From positions 124,001 to 188,000 of the forward strand of contig NZ_BDAE01000004.1 of NCBI RefSeq assembly GCF_002091675.1: a DNA stretch of 64,000 bases. The letters run 5' to 3'. The notes under the pieces are model-generated. The model was not told the DNA's origin. It made no database searches and worked only from the letters and a program-made list of their open reading frames with translations. A program made the position numbers and the translations under genes. Positions 1 through 8,820 of this stretch are shown here, in pieces. Every line of letters starts with the position of its first letter. Within the stretch, counting starts at the first letter, position 1. The stretch is from Pseudomonas luteola NBRC 103146. GTDB lineage: Bacteria; Pseudomonadota; Gammaproteobacteria; Pseudomonadales; Pseudomonadaceae.

Positions 1-18
1 GCAGGCGATGAGTTCGCA

Positions 19-756
19 ATGAAGACGACAGTACACGCACTTTTGTTCGATGTGTTCGGCACCGTAGTCGACTGGAGGGGTAGTTTAATCGCCTCACTTG
101 AGTCCTTTGGGGAGAAAAACGGCCTTAAAGCCGACTGGCCTGCCCTTGCCGATTCCTGGCGAGCTGAGGCCTACGGCCCGCTGATGGATGAGATTCGCGA
201 GCGAACGCTACCCTGGACGCCGCTTGACGACCTGCACCGTGTGGCGCTTGAGGAACTGCTGCCCCAATACGGACTGGTTGGCCTGATCAAGGCTGAAGTG
301 GACTGGATTCATCGCCTCTGGCATCACCTCAATCCCTGGCCGGATGCCGTTCCCGGTCTGACTCGACTCAAGCAGGGCTATAGCATCAGCGCCTTGTCCA
401 ATGGCAACGTTGCCATGCTGGTCAATATGGCACGCCACGCCGGCCTTCCCTGGGACATGGTATTCGGCGCGGATCTGTTCAATCACTACAAGCCTGATGC
501 CGAATGTTACCTCGGCGCCTGCACCCTGCTGGGCCTTGAACCTGAACGAGTCATGCTGTGTGCGGCCCATAACAATGACCTTCAGGCAGCCAGTGAGCTG
601 GGTCTGCGGACGGCCTTTATTCAGCGCCCTCTGGAAAAAGGACCAAAAGGTCCGATCGAACAGCCAGCCGACAGCTGGGATCTGGTTGCCAGTGACTTGC
701 AGGATCTGGCCGATCAGCTAGGAATGAAAACAACAACCCACGAGGATGAACCATGA
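19..756 (+). CDS. Haloacid dehalogenase type II-like HAD hydrolase
   Basis: A 245-residue HAD-superfamily hydrolase of the L-2-haloacid dehalogenase type. The nucleophile motif FDVFGT lies at residues 10-15 with Asp11 as the predicted nucleophile, SNGN (about 127-130) is motif II, and the KPD/AAHNNDL region (about 155-190) supplies motifs III and IV. Length is normal for the family (about 220-240). Family members hydrolyse 2-haloacids or act as phosphatases, and the substrate cannot be read from the sequence. The gene overlaps the next one by four bases (ATGA), so it is translationally coupled to a dehydrogenase. Only 18 bases precede the start, so upstream partners are unknown. Confidence 0.9.
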   Translation: MKTTVHALLFDVFGTVVDWRGSLIASLESFGEKNGLKADWPALADSWRAEAYGPLMDEIRERTLPWTPLDDLHRVALEELLPQYGLVGLIKAEVDWIHRLWHHLNPWPDAVPGLTRLKQGYSISALSNGNVAMLVNMARHAGLPWDMVFGADLFNHYKPDAECYLGACTLLGLEPERVMLCAAHNNDLQAASELGLRTAFIQRPLEKGPKGPIEQPADSWDLVASDLQDLADQLGMKTTTHEDEP

Positions 757-1592
757 CGCTGACTGTTGCCCTGATCGCCCCAGGCTCCATGGGCGCTGCT
801 GTGGGCCGCTATTTGCGCGATCACGGCCTGGATGTCTGTACCACCCTGGCTGGCCGCAGCGTGGCTACCCGCGAGCGCGCCGCAGCGGCAGGGTTGCGTG
901 AGGTCGAACAGGAACAGCTGGGTGAAGCCGATATTCTGCTCTCCATTGTGCCGCCGTCCGAAGCCTTGCCGTTGGCGCAAGAGCTGGCCCCCCTATTGGG
1001 CCGCATGAAAAAGACCGTTTATGTAGACTGTAACGCTATTGCTCCAGCCACCGTCGAGCAGGTCGGTCAGACCCTTACCGATGCAGGATGTGCCTTCGTC
1101 GACGCGGCCATCTTTGGCACGCCTCCTTCGCCTGAACGAACGTGCCCCTCGTTCTATGCCTCAGGCGAGCATGCCGCGCGATTTGCCCAGCTCAACGACT
1201 ATGGCCTTCCGGTGAAGGTACTGGAAGCACCCATCGGTGCCGCGTCAGGACTTAAGATGAGTTATGCCGGTATTACCAAGGGGCTGACCGGCCTTATCGC
1301 TGCCATGGTGCAGGCTGCCGAGCGCAGTGGTTCCGGCCAGGCATTGCGCGATGAACTCAAATGCAGCCAGCCGATGCTTTACGAGTGGGCTAACGAGAAA
1401 CTGCCCGACATGTACCCCAAAGCCTACCGTTGGGTAGCAGAAATGGAAGAGATCGCTGCCTTTGCGCAAAAAGACCGTCCCAGCGAGGCACTGTACCTTG
1501 CCATGGCACAACTCTATTGGCGCTTGGCCGAAAACCGGGCAGCCGGCGCCGGAAACGATGTGGCAGAACTGGAAAAGTGGCTGGCGCGTTGA
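753..1592 (+). CDS. NAD(P)-dependent dehydrogenase with DUF1932 C-terminal domain
   Basis: A 279-residue protein of the 6-phosphogluconate dehydrogenase-like / beta-hydroxyacid dehydrogenase group. The Rossmann fold starts at residue 3 with the nucleotide-binding stretch APGSMGAAVG (about residues 9-18). The C-terminal half, from about residue 180, matches the DUF1932 helical domain, including the GLTGLIAAMVQAAERSG region. The substrate is not predictable. The ATG sits inside the stop of the upstream HAD gene (4-bp overlap), so the two probably act on one metabolite series. It converges with the UmuD-like gene, with 31 bases between the stops and no clear terminator. Confidence 0.88.
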   Translation: MTLTVALIAPGSMGAAVGRYLRDHGLDVCTTLAGRSVATRERAAAAGLREVEQEQLGEADILLSIVPPSEALPLAQELAPLLGRMKKTVYVDCNAIAPATVEQVGQTLTDAGCAFVDAAIFGTPPSPERTCPSFYASGEHAARFAQLNDYGLPVKVLEAPIGAASGLKMSYAGITKGLTGLIAAMVQAAERSGSGQALRDELKCSQPMLYEWANEKLPDMYPKAYRWVAEMEEIAAFAQKDRPSEALYLAMAQLYWRLAENRAAGAGNDVAELEKWLAR

Positions 1593-1623
1593 AGCAGTGG
1601 ATTAACGGCAGCGCCGACGCTGA

Positions 1624-2064
1624 TTACGTTGCCGGTTGTGCCACATAGCTAAGCACAAAGGTTACGACGCCACACGCATCCAGAGGCTCATCGCGACCGT
1701 AATTGATTGGGCGCGCCTGACGATGCCCACCCAACAGCAGGCGACCGCCCTGGTTATCATGCGTGAGTCGGCGTATTTCATACTGGCCGTTCACATCCAT
1801 GATAACCAGATGTCCCGGTCGGCATTCTACTGCCCGATCGATAATTAGCCGATCTCCCGGATAGATCCCGAACTCAAGCAGGCTTTCATCATCCACCATC
1901 ACCACCCAGATTGGTGACTCGCCCAACCCCACCAGCCTATCCAGCGAGATGGCGTTTTCTTCCCATTGACCCGCCGCAGACTGAAAGCCGCTGATCCGCA
2001 GAGAGTCCGCCTCGGGCAATAAATGGCGAAGCCGCTCGCTTCGCCCTAGTACGGTAATCGACAT
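1624..2064 (-). CDS. UmuD-like LexA/S24-family protein, orphan, catalytic Lys replaced by Arg
   Basis: A 146-residue protein aligning along its length with UmuD, the subunit of the mutagenic polymerase V complex that is processed by RecA-stimulated self-cleavage. The SGFQSAA segment (25-31) matches the cleavage region, Ser61 in DDESLLEFGI matches catalytic Ser60, and DVNGQYEIRRL (90-100) covers the catalytic lysine region. At the lysine position there is Arg98 (codon cgc), and the Cys-Gly cleavage site is Ser25-Gly26. The dyad Lys therefore appears lost, which predicts poor or no self-cleavage; this is inference. No umuC follows within the window. A LexA operator 18 bases upstream of the ATG indicates SOS induction. 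Confidence 0.85.
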   Translation of the reverse strand: MSITVLGRSERLRHLLPEADSLRISGFQSAAGQWEENAISLDRLVGLGESPIWVVMVDDESLLEFGIYPGDRLIIDRAVECRPGHLVIMDVNGQYEIRRLTHDNQGGRLLLGGHRQARPINYGRDEPLDACGVVTFVLSYVAQPAT

Positions 2065-2082
2065 ACCTGATGACCCAGATAA

Positions 2083-2098
2083 CTGTATATGCGTACAG
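2083..2098 (-). promoter_or_regulatory. LexA (SOS) box upstream of UmuD-like gene
   Basis: CTGTATATGCGTACAG fits the CTG-N10-CAG LexA operator with an AT-rich alternating core. It sits between the UmuD-like start (2064) and the divergently placed end of the ABC ATPase gene (2133), where it would overlap the promoter of the UmuD-like gene. Confidence 0.85.
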
Positions 2099-2132
2099 AC
2101 ACCAGAGCAGCAACCTCAGGTCAATCAAAGAC

Positions 2133-3863
2133 TTAAACCGCAACCCAATGATCCAGATCTACCGCGCGATAACGTTGCAAGGGAGCCTGATAACCACGTG
2201 GCTTGATAGGGTCAGGCGTTTCGACTTCCTTGAGCAGGCTTTTAAAGTCCTTGCGGTGATCCACATCCGGCATGGGCACAGCAGCCAATAGCCGCCGCGT
2301 ATAAGCATGTTGCGGATTTCCAAGCACCTGATCACGCTGACCGATTTCAACGATCTGACCGCAAAACATGACCGCCACACGATGACAGATACGCTCGACC
2401 ACTGCCATGTCGTGGGAAATAAAGACGTAGCTCAGCTGATATTCCCTCTGCAAGCGCTCCAGCAGATCGAGCACCTGTGCTTGTACGGACACATCGAGCG
2501 CCGATACGGACTCATCCGCAATGATGACCTTAGGGTTGAGCGCCAGCGCACGGGCAATACAGATACGCTGCCGCTGTCCGCCCGAAAACATATGCGGGTA
2601 GCGCTCCATTGCCTCAGCCGGTAAGCCAACCTGATCCAGTAATTGGGCGACACGCCTCTTACGGGCCGCAAGATCGCCTTGTCCATGAATAAGCAAAGGC
2701 TCGCCTACGAGATCCAGGATTGTCTTGCGCGGATTGAGGGAGGCGTACGGATCCTGAAAGATCATCTGGATATCTTGCCGCACCGGCTTGAGCGCATTGC
2801 CGACAAGCCCATTCAACTCCCGCCCCATGAGCTTCACGCTGCCCTCGTAACTCAGCATGTTCATGAGCGCTCTGCCGGTCGTGGACTTGCCGCAGCCGCT
2901 CTCCCCTACGATTCCCAAGGTTTCGCCCTGGTGCAGATTGAAGCTTACGTTTTCCACCGCGTGAACGTTGCGAGCTTCCTCGAACCAGCCGCCCCGCAGC
3001 GGAAAACGCACGGTGAGGTCTTGAACCTCCAGCACTACTGGCTGCGTTGCTCGCGATTCAGGTTTGGCGGCTGTGCCCAGTACCGGCACGGCCGCCAGAA
3101 GCTTTTGCGTATACGCCGCCTTGGGCGTCCTGAAAAGCTCGCGTACCGGTGCCCGCTCCTCCATCTCGCCCTGATTCATCACCACGACCTCATCGGCCAT
3201 TTCCGCCACCACGCCCATGTCATGGGTGATCATTAACAGCGTGGTGCCAAACTCGTCCTGTAACTCGCGCATGAGTTCAAGGATCTGGGCCTGAATGGTG
3301 ACGTCCAGGGCTGTGGTAGGCTCATCAGCAATCAGCACCCGCGGACGGCAGAGCATCGCCATGGCGATCATTACCCGTTGCCGCATCCCGCCGGACAACT
3401 CGTGGGGATATTGCGTAAGGCGCTTTTCCACCTGGGGTACACGCACCGCGTCGAGCATTTCACGGGCACGCTGCCGCGCCTGACCACGACTCACCGCCTC
3501 GTGCCGACGTACCGTCTCCTCCAGTTGCTGGCCGACGGTCATCAATGGGTTGAGCGACGTCATGGGCTCCTGAAAGATCATGCCGATGTCCTTACCCCGG
3601 AGCGCCTGCATCTGCCGCTCGGGCAGATCCAGCAGATTCTGTCCCTCGAAAAGGATAACGCCGCTGGGCAATCGCGCCATCTTGGGCAGCAACCCCATGA
3701 TGGCCAGCGAGGTGAGGGATTTACCACTGCCGGACTCTCCGGCGATACACAGGGTCTTGCCACTGTGCAGGGCAAAGCTGAGGTCATTCACGACGCGCCT
3801 GCTGCCAAACTCGATGGACAGGTGCTCGACCGACAGCAAAGGCCGGGGTGTCTCGGCAGTCAT
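2133..3863 (-). CDS. Dipeptide/oligopeptide-type ABC transporter, fused double ATPase (DppD-DppF-like)
   Basis: A 576-residue protein with two complete ABC domains, equivalent to fused DppD and DppF. Domain 1 has Walker A GESGSGKS (42-49), signature LSGGMRQR and Walker B VLIADEPTTALD. Domain 2 begins near residue 280 with Walker A GESGCGKS, signature FSGGQRQR and Walker B VIIADESVSALD. Each is followed by an oligopeptide-transporter C-terminal segment. It would power the permeases encoded at 6453-8227. It is the last gene of the AmiC/AmiR-headed operon, starting 9 bases after the amidase stop. Having the ATPases last, behind the amidase, suggests a single transcription unit for import and hydrolysis. 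Confidence 0.95.
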   Translation of the reverse strand: MTAETPRPLLSVEHLSIEFGSRRVVNDLSFALHSGKTLCIAGESGSGKSLTSLAIMGLLPKMARLPSGVILFEGQNLLDLPERQMQALRGKDIGMIFQEPMTSLNPLMTVGQQLEETVRRHEAVSRGQARQRAREMLDAVRVPQVEKRLTQYPHELSGGMRQRVMIAMAMLCRPRVLIADEPTTALDVTIQAQILELMRELQDEFGTTLLMITHDMGVVAEMADEVVVMNQGEMEERAPVRELFRTPKAAYTQKLLAAVPVLGTAAKPESRATQPVVLEVQDLTVRFPLRGGWFEEARNVHAVENVSFNLHQGETLGIVGESGCGKSTTGRALMNMLSYEGSVKLMGRELNGLVGNALKPVRQDIQMIFQDPYASLNPRKTILDLVGEPLLIHGQGDLAARKRRVAQLLDQVGLPAEAMERYPHMFSGGQRQRICIARALALNPKVIIADESVSALDVSVQAQVLDLLERLQREYQLSYVFISHDMAVVERICHRVAVMFCGQIVEIGQRDQVLGNPQHAYTRRLLAAVPMPDVDHRKDFKSLLKEVETPDPIKPRGYQAPLQRYRAVDLDHWVAV

Positions 3864-3872
3864 GGCATTACC

Positions 3873-4820
3873 TCAGTTGAAGACTACTTTGGGGAAGTAG
3901 AACGAGACCACCCAGTTCGGCATGTCCACCACTTCACTGATTCGCAAATCACCGCAGACCGAGCACAGCATGTAGGCTTGCTCGGCCGGCATGCCGTGTT
4001 CACGGCAGAGCCAGTCGATTGTGCTACTCACCGCCTGACGAGCCGCATCCATCAGGTCAGACGCGACACCGGTAAAGGCCTCGTACCCCATGGCATCCAG
4101 GTGACGGGTTACCGGCCCTGGCGTACTGAAGCGCGGTGCGGCCAAGGGAGTGGACTTGATAAGGTCCAGCTTCACCACCACGTCCATGGCGCTCTCTATG
4201 GCCGTCCCGCAGACCTCACCGTCACCTTGGGCTGCATGGGTATCCCCTATTGAAAACAACGCCCCCTCCACTTCCACGGGCAGGTACAGGGTAGTGCCGG
4301 CGGCCAGATCGCGGATGTCCAGGTTGCCTCCCACGCGACGGGGCGGGACGATCGAATGCGGCCCTGGCGCAGCCGGAGCAACGCCAAGGGTGCCTGCAAA
4401 CGGCTTGAGCGGGACTTTGCCGAACTGGCCGAACGCAGCGGGTGCCAGGCTCTCCTTGTCGTAGTGCCACAAGGCCAACGCTGGTTCCTTGAACTGGTCT
4501 GCCAACAGGCCAAAGCCTGGAATGTTCGCGGTCCAGCCAAAGCCGCAAGGCTTGAAGCTGTCGATCGTCACCTTGAGCACATCACCCGGCTGGGCCCCTT
4601 CGACAAAAATCGGCCCGGTAACCGGATTGATGTTGTCGAACGGCATCGTAGATACGTCGGCGACAACCGACTGTGCATTGAAATAACCGTTAGAGGAGTC
4701 ATGGCACTGAAACTCCAGTTCGGCTCCGGGCGCTACCCGAGCCGTTGGCTCGAAGCTGTTGTCCCAGCCAAAATGGCTGTTGATGCTATGGATCGTTTTA
4801 ACCAAGCAGTTCTGGCACAT
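3873..4820 (-). CDS. Acetamidase/formamidase family protein (FmdA-like)
   Basis: A 315-residue member of the FmdA/AmdA acetamidase-formamidase family, which hydrolyses short amides to ammonia and the carboxylate. Family landmarks are the N-terminal SHFGWDNSFEP region, PVTGPIFVEGAQPGDVL (about 65-81), the IGDTHAAQGDGEVCGTAIE metal-site segment (about 190-210) and the terminal SVCGDLRISEVVD stretch. The ATG follows the stop of the transporter binding-protein gene directly (TGAATG). Its place between the binding protein and the ATPase of an ABC transporter, under an AmiC/AmiR-like pair, points to an imported amide used as nitrogen source. The exact substrate is unknown. Confidence 0.92.
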   Translation of the reverse strand: MCQNCLVKTIHSINSHFGWDNSFEPTARVAPGAELEFQCHDSSNGYFNAQSVVADVSTMPFDNINPVTGPIFVEGAQPGDVLKVTIDSFKPCGFGWTANIPGFGLLADQFKEPALALWHYDKESLAPAAFGQFGKVPLKPFAGTLGVAPAAPGPHSIVPPRRVGGNLDIRDLAAGTTLYLPVEVEGALFSIGDTHAAQGDGEVCGTAIESAMDVVVKLDLIKSTPLAAPRFSTPGPVTRHLDAMGYEAFTGVASDLMDAARQAVSSTIDWLCREHGMPAEQAYMLCSVCGDLRISEVVDMPNWVVSFYFPKVVFN

Positions 4821-6428
4821 TCACTTCACCCAGATGTAGTCGTAGTTGACGGGGACGTGGACAGGGTCGACATACAGCGCATCGTCACCTCCCATGCGAG
4901 CAGATCGCACGGTAAAGCGCTGCTCGTTAAAGATCGGCACCCACGGCGCATCGGCCATGACATCGGTAAAGATCTTTTTCCATAAGGCAATCCGCTCGGC
5001 CTGCTGCTCGGGTTTGGCCATCGAATCAGCCCTTTTCGCTTCGGCATCCAGCGCCTTGTTGCAGTACAAGGCCCAGTTCCAGCCACCTGCTACCGCCCCC
5101 TCGCACCCTAGGATCGGGCCGTAGAAATTCGATGGATCGGGGAAGTCGGCGATCCAGGCCATACCGCCCGACCACACCATAGGTGCCTTGTCTTTCTCGC
5201 TACCTGCCGCAATCACGTTGGCCTGCGCCAGGGACTTGATCTGTGCACGAATACCCACCTTGGCCAAATCCTGCTGGATGGACTGGGCGATACGTGGCTG
5301 CGGGTCGGTATTCATCACATACAGCTCGGTATCGAAACCGTTGGGAAAGCCTGCATCGGCCAGGAGCTTCTTGGCGCCCTCCACATCGTAAGCATAGCCC
5401 TTGAACGCAGCGTCATAGCCAGGCATGGCAGGCGGCAGTGGCTGGTTGGCTGGCTTGGCGCGACCATTGATGATGCGAACGATCCGGTCCTTGCTGATCG
5501 CCATGTTTACGGCCTTTCGAACCTCAAGTTTGTCGAACGGAGGCAGCGTGGTCTTCAGCGTGAGGTATCCCGTTTGTAACTGGTCACCGATGACCATCAG
5601 CTCCTTCTGCTGCGGGTTATTCTTGAATTGCAGGAATTGCGCGGGGGGCACACCATCCCCGGCGATGTCCACTTCCCCCTTTTGCAGGCGCATCAGGGAG
5701 ACCGTCGGGTCCTGGCCGATCTCGAACTTGATGCTATCCAGATACGGTACGCCAGCATGGAAGTAGTTCGGGTTCTTCTTGAAGACCAGCTGCTGGCCCA
5801 GCTTCCACTCGGCCAGCTCGAAGGCACCGGAGCCTACCGGATGCTTGCCGAAGTCAGAGCCCCACTGTTCGACCGCTTCTTTCGGAACGACCGAGGCGAA
5901 GTTGATCGCCATGATGTGCAGGAAGGTAGCGTTAGGCTGATTCAGCTTTATCTTGACGGTGTATTCATCAGGCGTCGTGACCCCGCTCAGCGTCTGGCTC
6001 TTGCCAGAGGTCATGTCTTCATAACCCTGGATGGACGAGAAGAATCCGGCGCCCGGACTCTGGGTTTTCGGGTTGACGGCCCGCTCCAGCGAGTATTTCA
6101 CGTCGCCAGCCTTCAGGTCGCGACCATTATGGAATTTGACGCCTTTCTTCAGCGTAAAGGTGTATTCGGTGCCGTCATCGGAGACGGTGTACTGTTCAGC
6201 CAGTGACGGGACCAGCTCCGTCGTGCCGGGCTTGTAGTCGACGAGCCTGTCAAACAGGCTTTTGATCATGGACCAGTTTTGCCAGTCGTAGCCAATGGCT
6301 GGATCCAGTGTCGCCACATCGTTCTGATAGGTGATGACCGCCTCGCCGCCCGTCTTGGGTTCGGCCGCCAGCAGATTGCCAGCGAACAGCGTAGCCGCAA
6401 TGGCCAGGGATAAAGCGCTCCTTCTCAT
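4821..6428 (-). CDS. ABC transporter periplasmic substrate-binding protein, SBP_bac_5 (DppA/OppA-like)
   Basis: A 535-residue extracellular solute-binding protein of family 5. The N-terminus is a Sec signal peptide (two Arg, then a hydrophobic stretch to about residue 21, cleavage near LLA-A). The family pattern YRFxLKKGVKFHNG is present as YTFTLKKGVKFHNGRDL (about 90-105), followed by the usual SLERAVNPK segment. Length is typical. It is expected to deliver peptides or peptide-like amides to the DppB/DppC-type permeases encoded just upstream in the operon. The neighbouring amidase suggests an amide-containing ligand rather than ordinary dipeptides, which is inference. Confidence 0.95.
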   Translation of the reverse strand: MRRSALSLAIAATLFAGNLLAAEPKTGGEAVITYQNDVATLDPAIGYDWQNWSMIKSLFDRLVDYKPGTTELVPSLAEQYTVSDDGTEYTFTLKKGVKFHNGRDLKAGDVKYSLERAVNPKTQSPGAGFFSSIQGYEDMTSGKSQTLSGVTTPDEYTVKIKLNQPNATFLHIMAINFASVVPKEAVEQWGSDFGKHPVGSGAFELAEWKLGQQLVFKKNPNYFHAGVPYLDSIKFEIGQDPTVSLMRLQKGEVDIAGDGVPPAQFLQFKNNPQQKELMVIGDQLQTGYLTLKTTLPPFDKLEVRKAVNMAISKDRIVRIINGRAKPANQPLPPAMPGYDAAFKGYAYDVEGAKKLLADAGFPNGFDTELYVMNTDPQPRIAQSIQQDLAKVGIRAQIKSLAQANVIAAGSEKDKAPMVWSGGMAWIADFPDPSNFYGPILGCEGAVAGGWNWALYCNKALDAEAKRADSMAKPEQQAERIALWKKIFTDVMADAPWVPIFNEQRFTVRSARMGGDDALYVDPVHVPVNYDYIWVK

Positions 6429-6452
6429 GCTCCTACCTCTTTTTAGATGTCG

Positions 6453-7379
6453 TTAGTGCTTTTTCACATCGATACGCGGATCAACCAGTGGAATCACCAG
6501 ATCAGCCAGCAGATTGCCCACAACAATCGCCACGGCCGAAACGGTCGTAACGCCAACAATGACGGGAATGTCCACTTGCTGAATGGCCTGCCAGGCGAGC
6601 TGACCGATGCCAGGCCAGCCGAACACGGACTCCACGACCACCAGCCCACCCATGAAGATGCCGATGTCGATCCCGATCATCGGAATGATTGGAACGATGG
6701 CGTTAGGCAGCACATGGCGGAACACCACGCGCAGACGACTCAGCCCCTTGGCCCGCGCCGTCCGGATAAAGTCCTGATGCAAGGCCTCGATCATGGAGGA
6801 ACGCACCATCCGCGAGTACCAGCCGCTCCCCAGGAGCCCCAGCGTCAGAGCAGGCAACAGAATGTGGCGGAACTCGCCATACCCGCCCATGGGAAACCAG
6901 CCAAGCTTTACAGCAAAGAAGTACAGAAAAAGCATGGCGGCGATGAATTGGGGGGACGACACGCCTATGAAGGAAAAGGCCATGAGCAGGCGGTCGGCAA
7001 ACGAATCCCGCTTGAGCGCGGCGATAATGCCCAGGCCGATCCCGATGATCAGCTCGAACAGAATGCCCATCCCCATGAGCTGCAGCGAAGGCACAAGACG
7101 TGAGCCGATCAGCTCAGAGACCTCCGAGCGCTGGATAAAGGAGCGCCCCAGGTCGCCGTGTAACAGCCCTTTCAGGTAGTTGAAGTATTGCTGGTAGAAC
7201 GGTAGATCCAGCCCCAACTGATGGCGAATGTTCTCGACCACCTCGGGTGTCGCGCTGCGCCCGGCGATCTGTCGCGCCGGATCGGCTGGCAGCATGAACA
7301 GGAGCAGATAGGTAATCAGCGTAACCCCTAGCAGGATCAGCAATGCGTACGCCACTCGGCGGGTTATGAAGGTCAACAT
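6453..7379 (-). CDS. ABC transporter permease, DppB-like
   Basis: A 308-residue inner-membrane permease of the DppB/OppB type: one N-terminal membrane helix (about 9-30), the conserved periplasmic segment with ADPARQIAG, and a C-terminal block of five helices. The EAA loop that contacts the ATPase is visible as RTARAKGLSRLRVVFRHVLPNA (about 205-226, family pattern RTARAKGL..V..RHALRNA). It starts one base into the stop of the DppC-like gene (TGATG), which indicates coupled translation and a heterodimeric channel. Confidence 0.95.
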   Translation of the reverse strand: MLTFITRRVAYALLILLGVTLITYLLLFMLPADPARQIAGRSATPEVVENIRHQLGLDLPFYQQYFNYLKGLLHGDLGRSFIQRSEVSELIGSRLVPSLQLMGMGILFELIIGIGLGIIAALKRDSFADRLLMAFSFIGVSSPQFIAAMLFLYFFAVKLGWFPMGGYGEFRHILLPALTLGLLGSGWYSRMVRSSMIEALHQDFIRTARAKGLSRLRVVFRHVLPNAIVPIIPMIGIDIGIFMGGLVVVESVFGWPGIGQLAWQAIQQVDIPVIVGVTTVSAVAIVVGNLLADLVIPLVDPRIDVKKH

Positions 7380-8227
7380 CAGCCTCTCCCCTTCAGCGTC
7401 GGATCAAGGGCATCGCGCAACGCGTCACCGACCAGATTGAACGACAGCGACAGCAGTACGATGGCCGCCCCGGGAAACAGCACCAGCCAGGGCGCTGACG
7501 TAAAGTAGGTCTGGCTTTCAAAAATGATGTTGCCCCAGCTGGGTGTTGGCGGTTGAACCCCCACCCCCAGAAACGACAACGTAGCTTCCAGCAATACGGT
7601 AGTGGAGATGCCCAGCGTGGCCCAGACCAGAATCGTAGGTACCAGATGTGGCAATAGGTGGGAGAACAGAATGCGCATGGAGCTTGCACCCAGGGTACGC
7701 TCGACCTCAACGAAATCCCGCGCAGACAGCGCCACGGTTTCCGAATAGATCACCCGGGCGATCTGCACCCAGTTCACCATGGCGATGACCAGCGCCACAA
7801 TCCACACGCTGGGCTGAAAGATGGCCGCCAAGGCGATGGCCAGCAGTAACGCTGGAAAGGCCATCATGAGGTCGGTAAACCGCATCAGGGTCGTTCCGAG
7901 CCAACCGCGTATGAAGCCCGCCGCAAGACCAACCAGCGTGCCGATCAATACGGCGATTCCATTGGCCAGCACGCCGATGAATAACGAGGTTCGTGCGCCA
8001 TAGAGCAGACGCGACAGCAGATCACGGCCCAGCAGATCCGTTCCCAGGTGATACGTCGCGTCCGGCGGTAATGGCGCACCTTCCAGGGTCAGCCCCTCGA
8101 TGAACTGCTCAGAAGGATCATAGGGCGCCACCCAGGGTGCCAGTACAGCCAGCAGCACGATTGCCACAATGAACAGCAATGCGATCACGACGGAGGGCCG
8201 ACGGTACAAAGTGGCTACGCCCGTCAT
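7379..8227 (-). CDS. ABC transporter permease, DppC-like
   Basis: A 282-residue permease partner of the DppB-like protein. It has the N-terminal helix (about 12-32), the GTDLLGRDLLSRLLYGARTSL signature (about 62-82), and an EAA loop (VEVERTLGASSMRILFSHLLPH, about 175-196), followed by SFLGVGVQPPTPSWG, which is characteristic of DppC/OppC. It overlaps the AmiR-like gene by four bases (ATGA), tying the transporter to the regulator translationally. Confidence 0.95.
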   Translation of the reverse strand: MTGVATLYRRPSVVIALLFIVAIVLLAVLAPWVAPYDPSEQFIEGLTLEGAPLPPDATYHLGTDLLGRDLLSRLLYGARTSLFIGVLANGIAVLIGTLVGLAAGFIRGWLGTTLMRFTDLMMAFPALLLAIALAAIFQPSVWIVALVIAMVNWVQIARVIYSETVALSARDFVEVERTLGASSMRILFSHLLPHLVPTILVWATLGISTTVLLEATLSFLGVGVQPPTPSWGNIIFESQTYFTSAPWLVLFPGAAIVLLSLSFNLVGDALRDALDPTLKGRG

Positions 8228-8820
8228 GAGCGAGCCTCCCTTGCATCCTGCCGATGCGCCTGAGTCAGATCCAGGCAGATCTCTTCCAGGCTCCGGTTGG
8301 TTTGCATCGAAAGGTGACGGATACGCTCGTAGGCCTGGGTTTCGGTGATCTCCAGCTCGACCATCAGCCAGGCCAGCGCCTGAGCCACGAGAGGGCGGCT
8401 GTCCACCTTGTCTTGCAGACCTACGACTTTCTGCTGCTCATCACGCAGCCGGTCGCGCAGCCCGATGGCCATCATCAGCGTGGTGTAAACCGAGCCCTGC
8501 GTGATGGGCTTGTTCAACATGGCAGTCGCACCTAACTCCAGCGCACGCTGAATCTGTGACAGCGTCTCGTGCTGGGTCAGTGCGATGATCGGCAGAGCGC
8601 GCCTATTCGCCTCGGCCAACAGCACGGGGCTGGCGAACTGATCCAGTTCCACGACCAGCGCCAATACATCATTCAGGCCGGTTTCGGCATCCTGCGCCAC
8701 GACCGATGCCGCAACACCCAGACGCTGCAGGCTTTTTTGCAGACTCGCCTGGGCGCGTTCATCACAATCCACCAGCAGCAAACGGGTATTCTCGAAATCG
8801 GGACGCTTAAGCAGAGTCAT
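8224..8820 (-). CDS. AmiR-like ANTAR-domain antitermination regulator
   Basis: A 198-residue protein with an N-terminal pseudo-receiver (about 12-125, LLLVDCDERAQ start) and a C-terminal ANTAR domain (about 140-192) preceded by a coiled-coil stretch. This is the layout of P. aeruginosa AmiR, an RNA-binding antiterminator held inactive by AmiC until an amide binds AmiC. The receiver lacks a clear phosphoacceptor context, as AmiR does. Four-base overlaps on both sides couple it to the AmiC-like gene and to the permease. Expected role, by family knowledge: melt the terminator at 9971-10014 in the operon leader. It is encoded inside the operon it controls, which would give positive feedback. Confidence 0.9.
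   Translation of the reverse strand: MTLLKRPDFENTRLLLVDCDERAQASLQKSLQRLGVAASVVAQDAETGLNDVLALVVELDQFASPVLLAEANRRALPIIALTQHETLSQIQRALELGATAMLNKPITQGSVYTTLMMAIGLRDRLRDEQQKVVGLQDKVDSRPLVAQALAWLMVELEITETQAYERIRHLSMQTNRSLEEICLDLTQAHRQDAREARS

Noticed and set aside
3378-4985. Long plus-strand frames opposite the ABC ATPase and amidase genes
   Set aside because: They lie antisense to clearly recognisable genes, have no family similarity and are explained by the codon bias of the real strand.
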